A stretch of DNA of 54,703 nucleotides from CAZUSO01 sp964622775 (GTDB lineage: Bacteria; Bacteroidota; Bacteroidia; Chitinophagales; Chitinophagaceae), in assembly GCA_964622775.1 (NCBI GenBank), contig CAZUSO010000015.1, positions 1 through 54,703 on the forward strand, in the 5' to 3' direction. The notes below the pieces were generated by a model. It was given only the letters and a program-made list of their open reading frames with translations, was not told the DNA's origin and searched no databases. Below, piece after piece: positions 25,631 to 34,650 of the stretch (positions within the stretch are counted from its first letter, which is position 1; every line of letters starts with the position of its first letter). Made by a program: the position numbers and the translations under genes.

Positions 25631-27460
25631 TTAACGATTGTCCAGAATGTAAATTATCTTATCCCTTCTGCCAAAATTGATTGTTACCCCCAATTGCAGC
25701 GAAGGCACTTTGAAGGTACGCTTCGATACCTCTTTGGAAACATCGCTTGCGGCATTGTCCCAAAGGTTTTGAGAAACCCGCAGATCCAGAGAAAATCTCC
25801 TGTTGAAATCGTAGGCCATGCCGGCCACATAACCTATACCAAAGCGCTGTTTCCAGTCTTCCGGAGTCACGCGGGATGTCGCGGATTGAATCGGGAAATT
25901 CTGCGTAGGAGTTGTAATCGTTTTCTGAGAAGTGAACTCTTCGTTGCTTACAATCGGATGTGTCGTAAAGGCATAAGCGAAATTTGCTCCGCCGAATACG
26001 GATAAGCGGCCGAAGCTGTAATTCAGATAAACCGGTAATTCTACGGATGCAATATTCTGGATGCGGTAGCTGCTGGATTGCACATTTTCTTCATAATTAA
26101 AAATCCAGTTGCCGCCGCCCGATGCATTAGAGCTTAATACATTGTATTGTGTGTAGTTGTCCAGGAATTTATAATTGCTGTAATAGCGGTTGATATACCG
26201 GATTTCCATGCCCGCCGTAAGCCTTTCGCTCAGCGCATAAAAGCCTGCAAGGCCTAATTGCAGTCCGTAAGCGGCAGGATCACCTAATGCCATGTTTCCG
26301 CCGGCTACAATACCGGCATAATATTTCTTAGTTCCGTCAAACATATTGCTGACACCGCTCTGCGTATTGCTGATCATCTGATTGATCTTTTCAGGTGTTG
26401 ATTTTCTGCTGGCTACCGCATATTTTGACAGGGTGACCAGTTTCACGGAGCGCTCTCCCGATGCATACAATACAGATGGATTCAACGGAGCGGCGTTAGC
26501 AGGCGCCGGCTCAATTTTCAAATGAGCTACTGCTGTCCGTTCCAGAGGCGAAAGTGCCACTAAGGTGGTGACGGCGACCCGCTGCTGTTGAATAGTGTCA
26601 ATATTCCATGTAGGCTTTGTAACCCGTTGTCCTTCTGGATTGGTGGTAGTATGCATCACGGTAGTTTCCCGAAGTACAATCTGGTTAATGGTGTCCGTAC
26701 TGGCCTTGAGTAAATCACCCTGTCCGGTCTGATATATTTTTTCTTCGGAAGATGCCTGCAATAATCCATCTTCGGCAGCCTGTAATTCCCGGCTTGTAAA
26801 TGGCGTGGCTGCTACAGACTGCGTTGCTGTTTTCAGAGAACCATATACAGGAATTGCAGCAGTAGCCGGCGAGGGTGGTGATACCCGCAACTCCCGGTTG
26901 GAAGACGAAACGGCGGAAATGGCTGCGGATGCTGTATTCTTAGTGCTTATGCCGGACGGAATACCCGAAGATAATGTTGTGATTGGAGCGTTAACGGAAG
27001 CCACAGCGCTCTGGTCGGTATATGATTTGGTTTGAGCATGATTTGCTCCGGAGGTGCTGTGTTCCCGTAAAGGTTGCTTGTTGCCGCTGCTTGCTGTAAG
27101 GGTCTGCCGGACTTCTGCAGACAGATCTTGTGCTGCCGTAGCGGGAAGCGATGCGGTCGGGCTGGCCGGCTGTATGATGCCGGATGGCGCTTCAGCAGGC
27201 TGTCCGGTTGCTGCAACAGTTGTTGTGTTTTGGATTTGATTATTGATGAAATAAGCGCTGCCTCCTACGCAAAGCAGTATCAGCAATGCGGTCAAATAAC
27301 GACCATAGGGTCGTTTGCCACCGGCAATAACCGTATCTGCAGGCATTTCCTTATCAAGTAAATCCTGCATTCGGAGCCAGGCTCCTGCCCGCTCCGGTTC
27401 TTCCACTCCGCTCAGACCCTTTTTAAAGAGATCATCAATATGGACAAAATTTTTATCCAT
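25631..27460 (-). CDS. Anti-sigma-like N-terminus fused to an outer-membrane beta-barrel
   Basis: A 609-residue protein. Residues 1-50 are a short cytoplasmic segment (VHIDDLFKKGLSG, WLRMQDLLDKEM), followed by one transmembrane helix near 54-73. A long Ser/Thr/Ala-rich low-complexity periplasmic region runs to about 370. Residues 375-609 have a beta-barrel pattern (YYAGIVAGGNMALG, LSERLTAGMEIRYINRYY, FSLDLRVSQNLWD, LQLGVTINFG). It lies 26 nt downstream of an ECF sigma factor gene, which suggests it senses envelope state and restrains the sigma factor. That role is inference. Confidence 0.8.
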   Translation of the reverse strand: MDKNFVHIDDLFKKGLSGVEEPERAGAWLRMQDLLDKEMPADTVIAGGKRPYGRYLTALLILLCVGGSAYFINNQIQNTTTVAATGQPAEAPSGIIQPASPTASLPATAAQDLSAEVRQTLTASSGNKQPLREHSTSGANHAQTKSYTDQSAVASVNAPITTLSSGIPSGISTKNTASAAISAVSSSNRELRVSPPSPATAAIPVYGSLKTATQSVAATPFTSRELQAAEDGLLQASSEEKIYQTGQGDLLKASTDTINQIVLRETTVMHTTTNPEGQRVTKPTWNIDTIQQQRVAVTTLVALSPLERTAVAHLKIEPAPANAAPLNPSVLYASGERSVKLVTLSKYAVASRKSTPEKINQMISNTQSGVSNMFDGTKKYYAGIVAGGNMALGDPAAYGLQLGLAGFYALSERLTAGMEIRYINRYYSNYKFLDNYTQYNVLSSNASGGGNWIFNYEENVQSSSYRIQNIASVELPVYLNYSFGRLSVFGGANFAYAFTTHPIVSNEEFTSQKTITTPTQNFPIQSATSRVTPEDWKQRFGIGYVAGMAYDFNRRFSLDLRVSQNLWDNAASDVSKEVSKRTFKVPSLQLGVTINFGRRDKIIYILDNR

Positions 27461-27486
27461 CTTTTTTGGTTTTAAATGATTTGAAC

Positions 27487-28062
27487 CTATTTTATATGTA
27501 GTTGTTGTTTTTCAATTTTTTCTTTTAAAATTCTCCGGCCTTCCGACACATGCCATTTACTTGTCCCTTCACTGATGCCTAATTTTTTCGCAATATCCTT
27601 ATGTGGCAATTCTTCCATAACAAACATATTGAATACTGTTCTTGTTGCATCAGGCAATGCCTGCACTAATTTCATTAAATCCTCATAATAAAGCCCCGAT
27701 GCATGATCTTTATGAATGAGCTGATCTTTTTCTACTAAGATAATACGTTCTTTATACTTTACATTGGCAGCTGCATAATCGGCTACGGCATGAAATACGA
27801 TCCGACGCAGCCAGCCTTCAAATGAGCCCTTGAAAGAATAGGTATGCAACTTTTGAAACGCCCTTAAAAATCCATTGTTCAGGATCTCTTCAGCCAGGCT
27901 CATTTCCGGAAAATAACGACGCACCATCGACATCATTCTTGGATAATATTGATGGTAAAGCTTCGCCTGAGCGCCTCGTTTGTTTTCAATGCACCCGCTT
28001 ATAAGCTCCTGAAGTTCATCAGTTTGATTCAATACGTTATGATATGCCAATGCTATGGACAA
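27487..28062 (-). CDS. ECF-type RNA polymerase sigma factor
   Basis: A 191-residue sigma-70 family member. Region 2 is near 28-95 (LYHQYYPRMMSMVRRYF, AEEILNNGFLRAF, FEGWLRRIVFHAVADY) and region 4 near 125-180 (FNMFVMEELPHKDIAKKLGI, SEGTSKWHVSEGRRIL). No suitable ATG exists near the expected N-terminus. The frame opens with TTG at 28062, with other TTG codons at 28050 and 28029, so a non-ATG start is likely. It is the first gene of a unit with the anti-sigma/barrel fusion. Confidence 0.9.
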   Translation of the reverse strand: MSIALAYHNVLNQTDELQELISGCIENKRGAQAKLYHQYYPRMMSMVRRYFPEMSLAEEILNNGFLRAFQKLHTYSFKGSFEGWLRRIVFHAVADYAAANVKYKERIILVEKDQLIHKDHASGLYYEDLMKLVQALPDATRTVFNMFVMEELPHKDIAKKLGISEGTSKWHVSEGRRILKEKIEKQQLHIK

Positions 28063-28162
28063 TAGAGATTAGCGTTAAGTTTTAAAGTTATGCTGTTATA
28101 ACAGACGGTTTTTTTACCCCGATGGTTGGTTATCCAAAGATAGCCTGTTTCCCTTGCCGGGC

Positions 28163-29692
28163 TCAGGAAGACAGGAGGGAAAGTCCCCGGTGTATCCTGT
28201 TTTGAGTGGCTTCTTTACCAAGAAGCACCGCAATGTCAAAAACTCCGGGACCAAATTTACTGCCTACCAGCATGATGCGCAGCGGAAGCATCATGCTGCC
28301 TTTCTTAAGGCTCATGCCGGAAGCCAGATTGCTGAAAGACTGTTCCAGCGTATCATGATCCCAGGTTAGACCGGCAAGTTCTGATACCCATGTAGTATAG
28401 AATGCCCGGACTTCGGGCGTCCATTTAGGCAGAATTGCAGCTGTGTCAATTTGTTCCGGTTCTTCAAAGAAAAAGCGACCTTGTGTAATGAAATCCGGCA
28501 AAAGGTGGCAGCGCTCCCTGATTAATGGGATGACCTTTAGCAATAATTCGTTTTCGGGAAAGATTTGTGCTTTATGGAAAAATGGCAGCGCTAATTCGGC
28601 CAGGCGCGTTATCTCGGCACGCATCAGGTGCTGGTGGTTGAACCATTTGGCTTTTTCATAATCAAACTTAGCCCCGTTTTTATGGACACGATCAATGGAA
28701 AATTGATCACATAATTCTTCCAAAGTAAAAATTTCCTGTTCCGTTCCCGGGTTCCAGCCCAGCATAGCCAGCATGTTAATGAAAGCCTCCGGTAAAAATC
28801 CGTGTTCGCGAAATCCGGTAGCCGGTTCCCCGTTTTTCGGATCCACCCAGTCCATAGCAAAAACGGGGAAGCCTAAACGATCGCCGTCCCGTTTGCTGAG
28901 CTTACCGTTGCCGTCGGGTTTCAGGATCAGCGGAAGATGAGCCCATTGCGGCATTTCCGCTTCCCATCCCAGATATTTCCACAACAATATATGTACCGGT
29001 GCGCTGGGCAGCCATTCCTCACCCCTGAAGGCGTGCGTGATTTTCATCAGGTGGTCATCCACTACTACTGCGAGGTGATAAGTGGGCATTCCGTCACGTT
29101 TCAGCAATACTTTATCATCCACTATATTGGTTTCGTGAGCAATGGCTCCGCGAATCATATCCGTAAAATGCACCGTTTCGTTTTCAGGCATTTTGATGCG
29201 GATTACATGAGGCATTCCGGCGTCCAGTAATTGCCGGGTAGCGGCTGCATCTAAGGAAAGCGAGTTTCGCATTTGCATCCTGGTATGGCTGTCATACTGA
29301 GGCGAAGGGTTCGTGGTGCTTTTGTGTTGTTCGCGCATCCGTTCCAGCTCCTCCGGAGTGTCAAAGGCATAGTAAGCATGACCCTGCTGTACTAATTGTT
29401 CGGCATATTGGCGGTAGCCTGCTTTACGCTCGCTTTGCCGGTATGGCCCGTAAGCGCCGCCTTCGCGCGGACTTTCATCCGGGCTTAGGCCGCACCAATC
29501 CAGGCAGTCGAAAATATATTGCTCGGCATCGGCTACAAAGCGGGACTGATCTGTGTCTTCGATTCGCAACACAAAGGTTCCCTGTTGTTTTTTTGCAAAA
29601 AGATAATTAAACAAAACGGTGCGGACACCGCCTATATGCAGGCCACCGGTAGGGCTGGGTGCAAATCGAACGCGAACATTATTAGCAGACAT
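28163..29692 (-). CDS. gltX: Glutamyl-tRNA synthetase
   Basis: A 509-residue class I synthetase that charges tRNA-Glu. The HIGH-type motif is FAPSPTGGLHIGGVRT (about 9-24) and the KMSKS-type motif is KLSKRDG near 260. The start at 29692 (MSANNVRVRF) is preferred over 29719. A C-terminal anticodon-binding domain follows and length is normal. It is divergent from the SNF2 gene. Confidence 0.96.
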   Translation of the reverse strand: MSANNVRVRFAPSPTGGLHIGGVRTVLFNYLFAKKQQGTFVLRIEDTDQSRFVADAEQYIFDCLDWCGLSPDESPREGGAYGPYRQSERKAGYRQYAEQLVQQGHAYYAFDTPEELERMREQHKSTTNPSPQYDSHTRMQMRNSLSLDAAATRQLLDAGMPHVIRIKMPENETVHFTDMIRGAIAHETNIVDDKVLLKRDGMPTYHLAVVVDDHLMKITHAFRGEEWLPSAPVHILLWKYLGWEAEMPQWAHLPLILKPDGNGKLSKRDGDRLGFPVFAMDWVDPKNGEPATGFREHGFLPEAFINMLAMLGWNPGTEQEIFTLEELCDQFSIDRVHKNGAKFDYEKAKWFNHQHLMRAEITRLAELALPFFHKAQIFPENELLLKVIPLIRERCHLLPDFITQGRFFFEEPEQIDTAAILPKWTPEVRAFYTTWVSELAGLTWDHDTLEQSFSNLASGMSLKKGSMMLPLRIMLVGSKFGPGVFDIAVLLGKEATQNRIHRGLSLLSS

Positions 29693-29767
29693 GGCAGCGA
29701 AATTAGAAATATTTCTCAATTCGCAAGCAATCAGACTTCAGGCTGCTGTTTCTCCCGCTTTTTTCGG

Positions 29768-29775
29768 TACCTTTG
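29768..29775 (+). promoter_or_regulatory. -7 promoter element (TACCTTTG) of the SNF2 gene
   Basis: Perfect TAnnTTTG, 32 nt before the ATG at 29808. It argues against the longer frame starting inside gltX. No clear -33. Confidence 0.5.
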
Positions 29776-29807
29776 CCGCTTGCTTTTTTCAAATCCTGCG
29801 GATACGA

Positions 29808-32800
29808 ATGTCATTACCTGATACACTACGATATATTTATAACCATGCTTCTGATGAAGTTATCCGTCGCGGAAAAAAAATATTTCATAATGCGGGAGTA
29901 CAGCTCCTGGATCATGATGCGCTAACGGAATATATTGCTTTCCGGGTACGTAATGACAATTATAACAATCATTATAAAGTAACTGTTCATCAATATCTTC
30001 ATACTAAAGAAATTTCATTGCGTTGCCAATGCCCGTACAATATGGGCAGCATGTGCCGCCACGAGGCCGCAGCGCTTTTTCAGCTTAATGACCTTCTGCA
30101 TACTGGTTTTTTCAATGATACGAATATCGCTTATAACCAGCAGCATACCACCATACGGATGCGGCAAATCAGCGAACATTACCTGAGGTTGTTTTCTTCA
30201 TTAGATATTATGAAGCAGGCTGAGGAATGGGCAACTTACCAGCAGGTTGATCTGCTGGAAGCAAAAGATGATACGGTGACGGCTACCGTTAATCCGGGCG
30301 ATTCGGAGTCATTTTCCGTAAAGCTCGTTCAGAATGAAGACCGCTATTTTGATACGTCCTGTTCCTGTGATGAAACCAAACACCCTTTATGTATCCATAA
30401 GGTGGCTGTCTTTTTGTTCGTGCTTTACCGGCACGGCCCGCATTACTTCAGCACGCTCCGCAACTGGGACGCGCAAAAGAACAAGCTGCTTAGCCTCTAC
30501 GGGTATTCGCTTGACCAGGATATCAAAGGAAAATTTGAATTTTCCTATCACGAAGGAAAACCCTTCCTGCGGGTGCTGGATAAGACAATTAAAAAACTCA
30601 ACACCCAGACGAGGGTTCAGGAGACTAATGCCGAACCGCTGCACTTCGATAATATCGACCAGTTAGGTGTCCTGATCCGGCAGGATGTACCGGTGTTTCC
30701 TCATGTGTCTTTTGATTTGATTACCGGAAATCCGGATGAATCCAAAACCAGGTTTACCCGCGCGCCTGTTCTGCTGAATTTATACGAGATGATTCCCACG
30801 ATAGGGTTGGAAACACGGGAGAAGATTTTATTGAGCGCACTCCGGAAACAAAGCGAGCAGGAGCTGATTAGATGGTTGAGAAAAAACCTGCCTTTCGGAG
30901 ACATTATCGATAACCTCCAGGATCAGCTGAGCGGAGAAAATATTTCGTCCGAACTACGACAACAGGTATGGGAATTTTACCTGCCCCGTTATAAACAATT
31001 GCTGACTCAGTATCATGATTTTCCCTTTGTGTTTTACAGACCGGAAGGCAAACTGGGTACGACGGAAAATATGGTGCAGCAGGGGTTTTCAGCACAATTC
31101 TTCCTGGTACGATTACAGGTTAATACTGAGGCGGGAGGTGTCCGGGTTCAGGCGAAAATCAGTATTGACACCGATCTTTTTTCTTTTGATGAAATCACAA
31201 AACTAAACGATGCCTTAGTATTGGTTAATGGAAAATTTCATGTGGCAGCTAATATGGACGTTGTTCAGATACTGAGCTGTTTCCCTAAGGACGGGATTTT
31301 ACGAATATCCGCCGCGGAATGGCCCCGGTTTCTTTCGGATGAACTGATGCCCTGGGTGCCTTATGCACAGATTGATTTTGATGAAGCGTTGATAGAAAAT
31401 ATCCCCGAAACAGAGCCGGAGCTTCGGATTTACCTGCGCGAAACGGACAAGCTGCTTGCCTTCCGGCCGGCATTTAGCTATGAGGGCGTGGAGAAAGAGT
31501 GGCTGGATTTTTCGCCGGCTATCGTTCCGAAGGACGGGAAAGTTACTATTCATCACCGTAATGAAGCGGCAGAACAAACTTTTCTGACGATGTTGCGGCA
31601 TCTGCATCCGCTGATCTACGAAAGCCGAAGGTCGAAATCGTTCCTGCTGCCGGTAGCGGAAGCGCTGAAAGGCGGCTGGTATTTTTCTTTTATGGAAAAG
31701 CTCCGGGAAGCAAAAGTAGAGGTTTTCGGATTCGATACCCTGAGGCAGATGCGTATCAATCCCAACCGGCCTCGTACCCGTTTGCATTTTAGTACCGGTA
31801 TTGACTGGTTTGATGCAGAGATGGAAGTGGCGTTTGGCGATCAGCATGCCAGTGTGGAAGAAGTAAAAAAGGCGCTGCAAAAGCGGGAAAACTTTGTTGC
31901 GCTACACGATGGCACGATTGGACTTTTGCCGGATGACTGGATGGAAAAATACGGCCTGCTGGTGAAACTGGGTAAGGTTAGCGGAAACAAACTACAACTG
32001 AAAAAGGTTCATTTCTCTGCCTTAGATCATCTGGTGGAGGAGATTGACGATAATGCGGCATTGCTGGAGTTACTGGAAAAACGCAGGCGTCTGATTGACT
32101 ATGATTTCGGGTCAGAATCGCAGGTGCCCCTGCCGGAAAATATACATGCCGAGCTGCGTCCGTATCAGCTTGGTGGATTTCAATGGATGAATTTTTTGAA
32201 CGAAACCTCCTGGGGCGGTATCCTTGCGGATGATATGGGATTGGGAAAAACCCTGCAGACACTTTCCATCCTGCAGCATTGTAAAAACGAAAAAGGAAAG
32301 GTTAAGTTTCTGGTAGTATGTCCTACTACGCTCATGTACAACTGGGAAAACGAAATCAGGAAATTTACACCGGATATCAGCTATCATATTTATCACGGGC
32401 CGGCTCGCCGGCATGACCATGAAGCGTTCGGGCAGGCCGATCTGATCATTACAACTTATGGTACCCTGCGCAGCGATATTAAGATGTTGTCCAGGATAAT
32501 ATTTGACTATGTGGTACTGGATGAATCACAGGCCATTAAAAATCCTTTGTCGCAGGTGGCGAAGGCTGCCTTGTTGCTACAGGCCCGCAATCGACTCGCT
32601 TTAAGTGGTACGCCGGTACAGAACAACACTTTCGATTTGTATTCGCAAATGAATTTTCTTAACCCGGGCATGCTGGGCACGCCTGATTTCTTCAGAAATG
32701 AATTTGCCACGCCTATTGATAAAATGATGGATAAGGATGCGCAAAGCCAGTTGCGAAAATTGGTATATCCCTTTTTGCTCCGCCGGACTAAAGAACAGGT

Positions 32801-33542
32801 GGCCCCGGATCTTCCTGAAAAAACAGAAATGGTGCTTTTTTGTGAAATGGGTGCCCGGCAAAGGAAGATTTATGATGCTTTCCGCAACAGGTACCGCTCC
32901 AAAATATTGGATGAAATTGAAGACCGGGGTATTGAAAAATCACAGTTCAGCATTCTTACCGGCCTCATGAAACTCCGCCAGATTTGTGATTCTCCGGCTA
33001 TCCTGAATGAAGCGGAAGCTTTTGAGAATCATTCGGTGAAGATTGAAGAGCTGTTACGCGAGCTGACGGAAAATACAGGCGGCCATAAAGCGCTGGTCTT
33101 CTCCCAGTTTTTAGGCATGTTAGCCCTGATCAGGGAAGGCCTGGAAAAAATGAATATTCCTTTTGTGTATTTTGACGGAAGCAGCTCGGCCGTGGAACGG
33201 GAAAAAGCCATACAGCAGTTTCAGCAAGATGAAGATTGCCGGGTTTTTCTTATTTCCCTGAAAGCCGGTGGAGTAGGCCTGAATCTAACGGCAGCCGATT
33301 ACGTGTATATCGTGGATCCCTGGTGGAATCCGGCCGTAGAGCAGCAGGCCATTGACCGAACCCACCGTATCGGCCAGACCAAAAAAATATTTGCCTACCG
33401 CCTGATTTGTAAAGATACTATTGAAGAAAAAATACTGATTTTGCAGGAACGGAAAATCAATCTGGTAAAAGGCCTGATTGCCGATGAAAATGCATTCCTT
33501 AAAAAACTGACGAAAGAGGATGTAGCTTACCTGCTGAGTTAA
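29808..33542 (+). CDS. SNF2-family DNA-dependent ATPase with two SWIM zinc motifs
   Basis: A 1244-residue helicase-like ATPase. Two SWIM-type CxC...CxH motifs are near the N-terminus: C73/C75/C83/H85 and C185/C187/C195/H197. A long middle region follows. The SNF2 core occupies the C-terminal third: ADDMGLGKTLQT (Walker A), LDESQAIKNP (motif II), ALSGTPVQNN (motif III), then the helicase C-terminal motifs SLKAGGVGLNLTAADYV and QAIDRTHRIGQ. It probably remodels protein-DNA complexes; the partner is unknown. A large frame upstream of 29808 overlaps gltX and is rejected. Confidence 0.92.
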   Translation: MSLPDTLRYIYNHASDEVIRRGKKIFHNAGVQLLDHDALTEYIAFRVRNDNYNNHYKVTVHQYLHTKEISLRCQCPYNMGSMCRHEAAALFQLNDLLHTGFFNDTNIAYNQQHTTIRMRQISEHYLRLFSSLDIMKQAEEWATYQQVDLLEAKDDTVTATVNPGDSESFSVKLVQNEDRYFDTSCSCDETKHPLCIHKVAVFLFVLYRHGPHYFSTLRNWDAQKNKLLSLYGYSLDQDIKGKFEFSYHEGKPFLRVLDKTIKKLNTQTRVQETNAEPLHFDNIDQLGVLIRQDVPVFPHVSFDLITGNPDESKTRFTRAPVLLNLYEMIPTIGLETREKILLSALRKQSEQELIRWLRKNLPFGDIIDNLQDQLSGENISSELRQQVWEFYLPRYKQLLTQYHDFPFVFYRPEGKLGTTENMVQQGFSAQFFLVRLQVNTEAGGVRVQAKISIDTDLFSFDEITKLNDALVLVNGKFHVAANMDVVQILSCFPKDGILRISAAEWPRFLSDELMPWVPYAQIDFDEALIENIPETEPELRIYLRETDKLLAFRPAFSYEGVEKEWLDFSPAIVPKDGKVTIHHRNEAAEQTFLTMLRHLHPLIYESRRSKSFLLPVAEALKGGWYFSFMEKLREAKVEVFGFDTLRQMRINPNRPRTRLHFSTGIDWFDAEMEVAFGDQHASVEEVKKALQKRENFVALHDGTIGLLPDDWMEKYGLLVKLGKVSGNKLQLKKVHFSALDHLVEEIDDNAALLELLEKRRRLIDYDFGSESQVPLPENIHAELRPYQLGGFQWMNFLNETSWGGILADDMGLGKTLQTLSILQHCKNEKGKVKFLVVCPTTLMYNWENEIRKFTPDISYHIYHGPARRHDHEAFGQADLIITTYGTLRSDIKMLSRIIFDYVVLDESQAIKNPLSQVAKAALLLQARNRLALSGTPVQNNTFDLYSQMNFLNPGMLGTPDFFRNEFATPIDKMMDKDAQSQLRKLVYPFLLRRTKEQVAPDLPEKTEMVLFCEMGARQRKIYDAFRNRYRSKILDEIEDRGIEKSQFSILTGLMKLRQICDSPAILNEAEAFENHSVKIEELLRELTENTGGHKALVFSQFLGMLALIREGLEKMNIPFVYFDGSSSAVEREKAIQQFQQDEDCRVFLISLKAGGVGLNLTAADYVYIVDPWWNPAVEQQAIDRTHRIGQTKKIFAYRLICKDTIEEKILILQERKINLVKGLIADENAFLKKLTKEDVAYLLS

Positions 33543-33763
33543 TTTGTTTAATTTCCCGTAAAGAAAAATTTATTCATAAATGGTTGTCTCTCATTTTATA
33601 GCCTGATTAAAAGTAACGATAAAGGTTGTTATTAATAAGCCCGGTAAGGCTGTTGCAGGAATGATTTCGGGTAATTTTACAAACCCTGTATACTAATTGC
33701 GATAAAGAGACGTTAACTATAGGCAAAAGTAATATGTTTCGCCCTGCAAAGCGCTAATTTTTG

Positions 33764-33771
33764 TACATTTG
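33764..33771 (+). promoter_or_regulatory. -7 promoter element (TACATTTG) of the uppS cluster
   Basis: Perfect TAnnTTTG 68 nt before the chosen uppS ATG; no good -33. Confidence 0.5.
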
Positions 33772-33839
33772 CCCGCTTTTGTAATATCTTTTGTTGCGTG
33801 ATTTCATCCGGCAATAGGTTTTTTGCATTGTTTTATAAA

Positions 33840-34586
33840 ATGGACAGTAAGTCATTAATTGATAAGAATCATTTGCCCCGGCATATTGCCATTATTATGG
33901 ATGGTAATGGCCGCTGGGCAAAGGAAAAGGGCAAGAACCGGATACAGGGGCATTATGAGGGTGTGGTGAGCGTGCGCAATATAGTAGAGGCCTGTAGCGA
34001 GATCGGCATTGCCTACCTGACATTATATGCCTTTTCCACGGAAAACTGGAACCGGCCTAAGTATGAAATAGATGCTTTAATGGAATTGCTGGTAAGCACC
34101 ATCCGTAAAGAGGCTGATGATTTGAAGAAAAATAATGTCCGGCTGGCTGTTATCGGAGACCTGGCCGCATTGCCGCCTTTGTGTCAGCGGGAAATGAAAG
34201 AAGCTATGGAGCTTACAGCTCATTGTAATGGCGTCCACCTGATATTGGCGTTAAGTTACAGTGCCAAATGGGAACTGACGGAGGCCCTTAAAAAGATAGT
34301 GAGCGGCGTGCAATCGGGTAGTATAGAACCGGAGCAAATTACGGCGGAAACAATTCACCAACACCTGGATACGGCGAAATACCCCGATCCGGAACTGATG
34401 ATCCGTACCGGGGGCGAGCGCAGAATCAGCAATTTTCTCTTATATCAGATGGCTTATACCGAGTTGTATTTCACAGATGTGCACTGGCCGGATTTTCGCT
34501 CGGCGAATTTGTATGACGCCATTCTGGATTATCAGCAAAGAGAACGGAGGTTTGGTAAAATAAGTGAACAAATCAGCGCCGGATAG
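33840..34586 (+). CDS. uppS: Isoprenyl (undecaprenyl) diphosphate synthase
   Basis: A 248-residue cis-prenyltransferase that makes the C55 carrier for peptidoglycan and other glycans. Signatures are IAIIMDGNGRWAKEKG (D21 binds Mg2+), YAFSTENWNRP, and LMIRTGGERRISNFLLYQ followed by ELYFTDVHWPDF. The ATG at 33840 (MDSKSLIDKNHLPRH) fits family length better than 33798. It is first in the envelope cluster uppS-bamA-skp-skp. Confidence 0.95.
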   Translation: MDSKSLIDKNHLPRHIAIIMDGNGRWAKEKGKNRIQGHYEGVVSVRNIVEACSEIGIAYLTLYAFSTENWNRPKYEIDALMELLVSTIRKEADDLKKNNVRLAVIGDLAALPPLCQREMKEAMELTAHCNGVHLILALSYSAKWELTEALKKIVSGVQSGSIEPEQITAETIHQHLDTAKYPDPELMIRTGGERRISNFLLYQMAYTELYFTDVHWPDFRSANLYDAILDYQQRERRFGKISEQISAG

Positions 34587-34650
34587 CGTAAATATATTTC
34601 TGTATATAGCAATAAACAACAATATTCCAGTCAATCACAATACAACCTCA

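Noticed and set aside
28160..28195. Plus-strand GGAGGGAAAGTCC-like sequence resembling part of RNase P RNA
   Set aside because: It is fully inside the gltX 3' end and encodes its last residues; no other RNase P helices are present.
29619..29807. N-terminal extension of the SNF2 gene
   Set aside because: It is antisense to the gltX 5' end, contains no conserved sequence, and the -7 element lies inside it.
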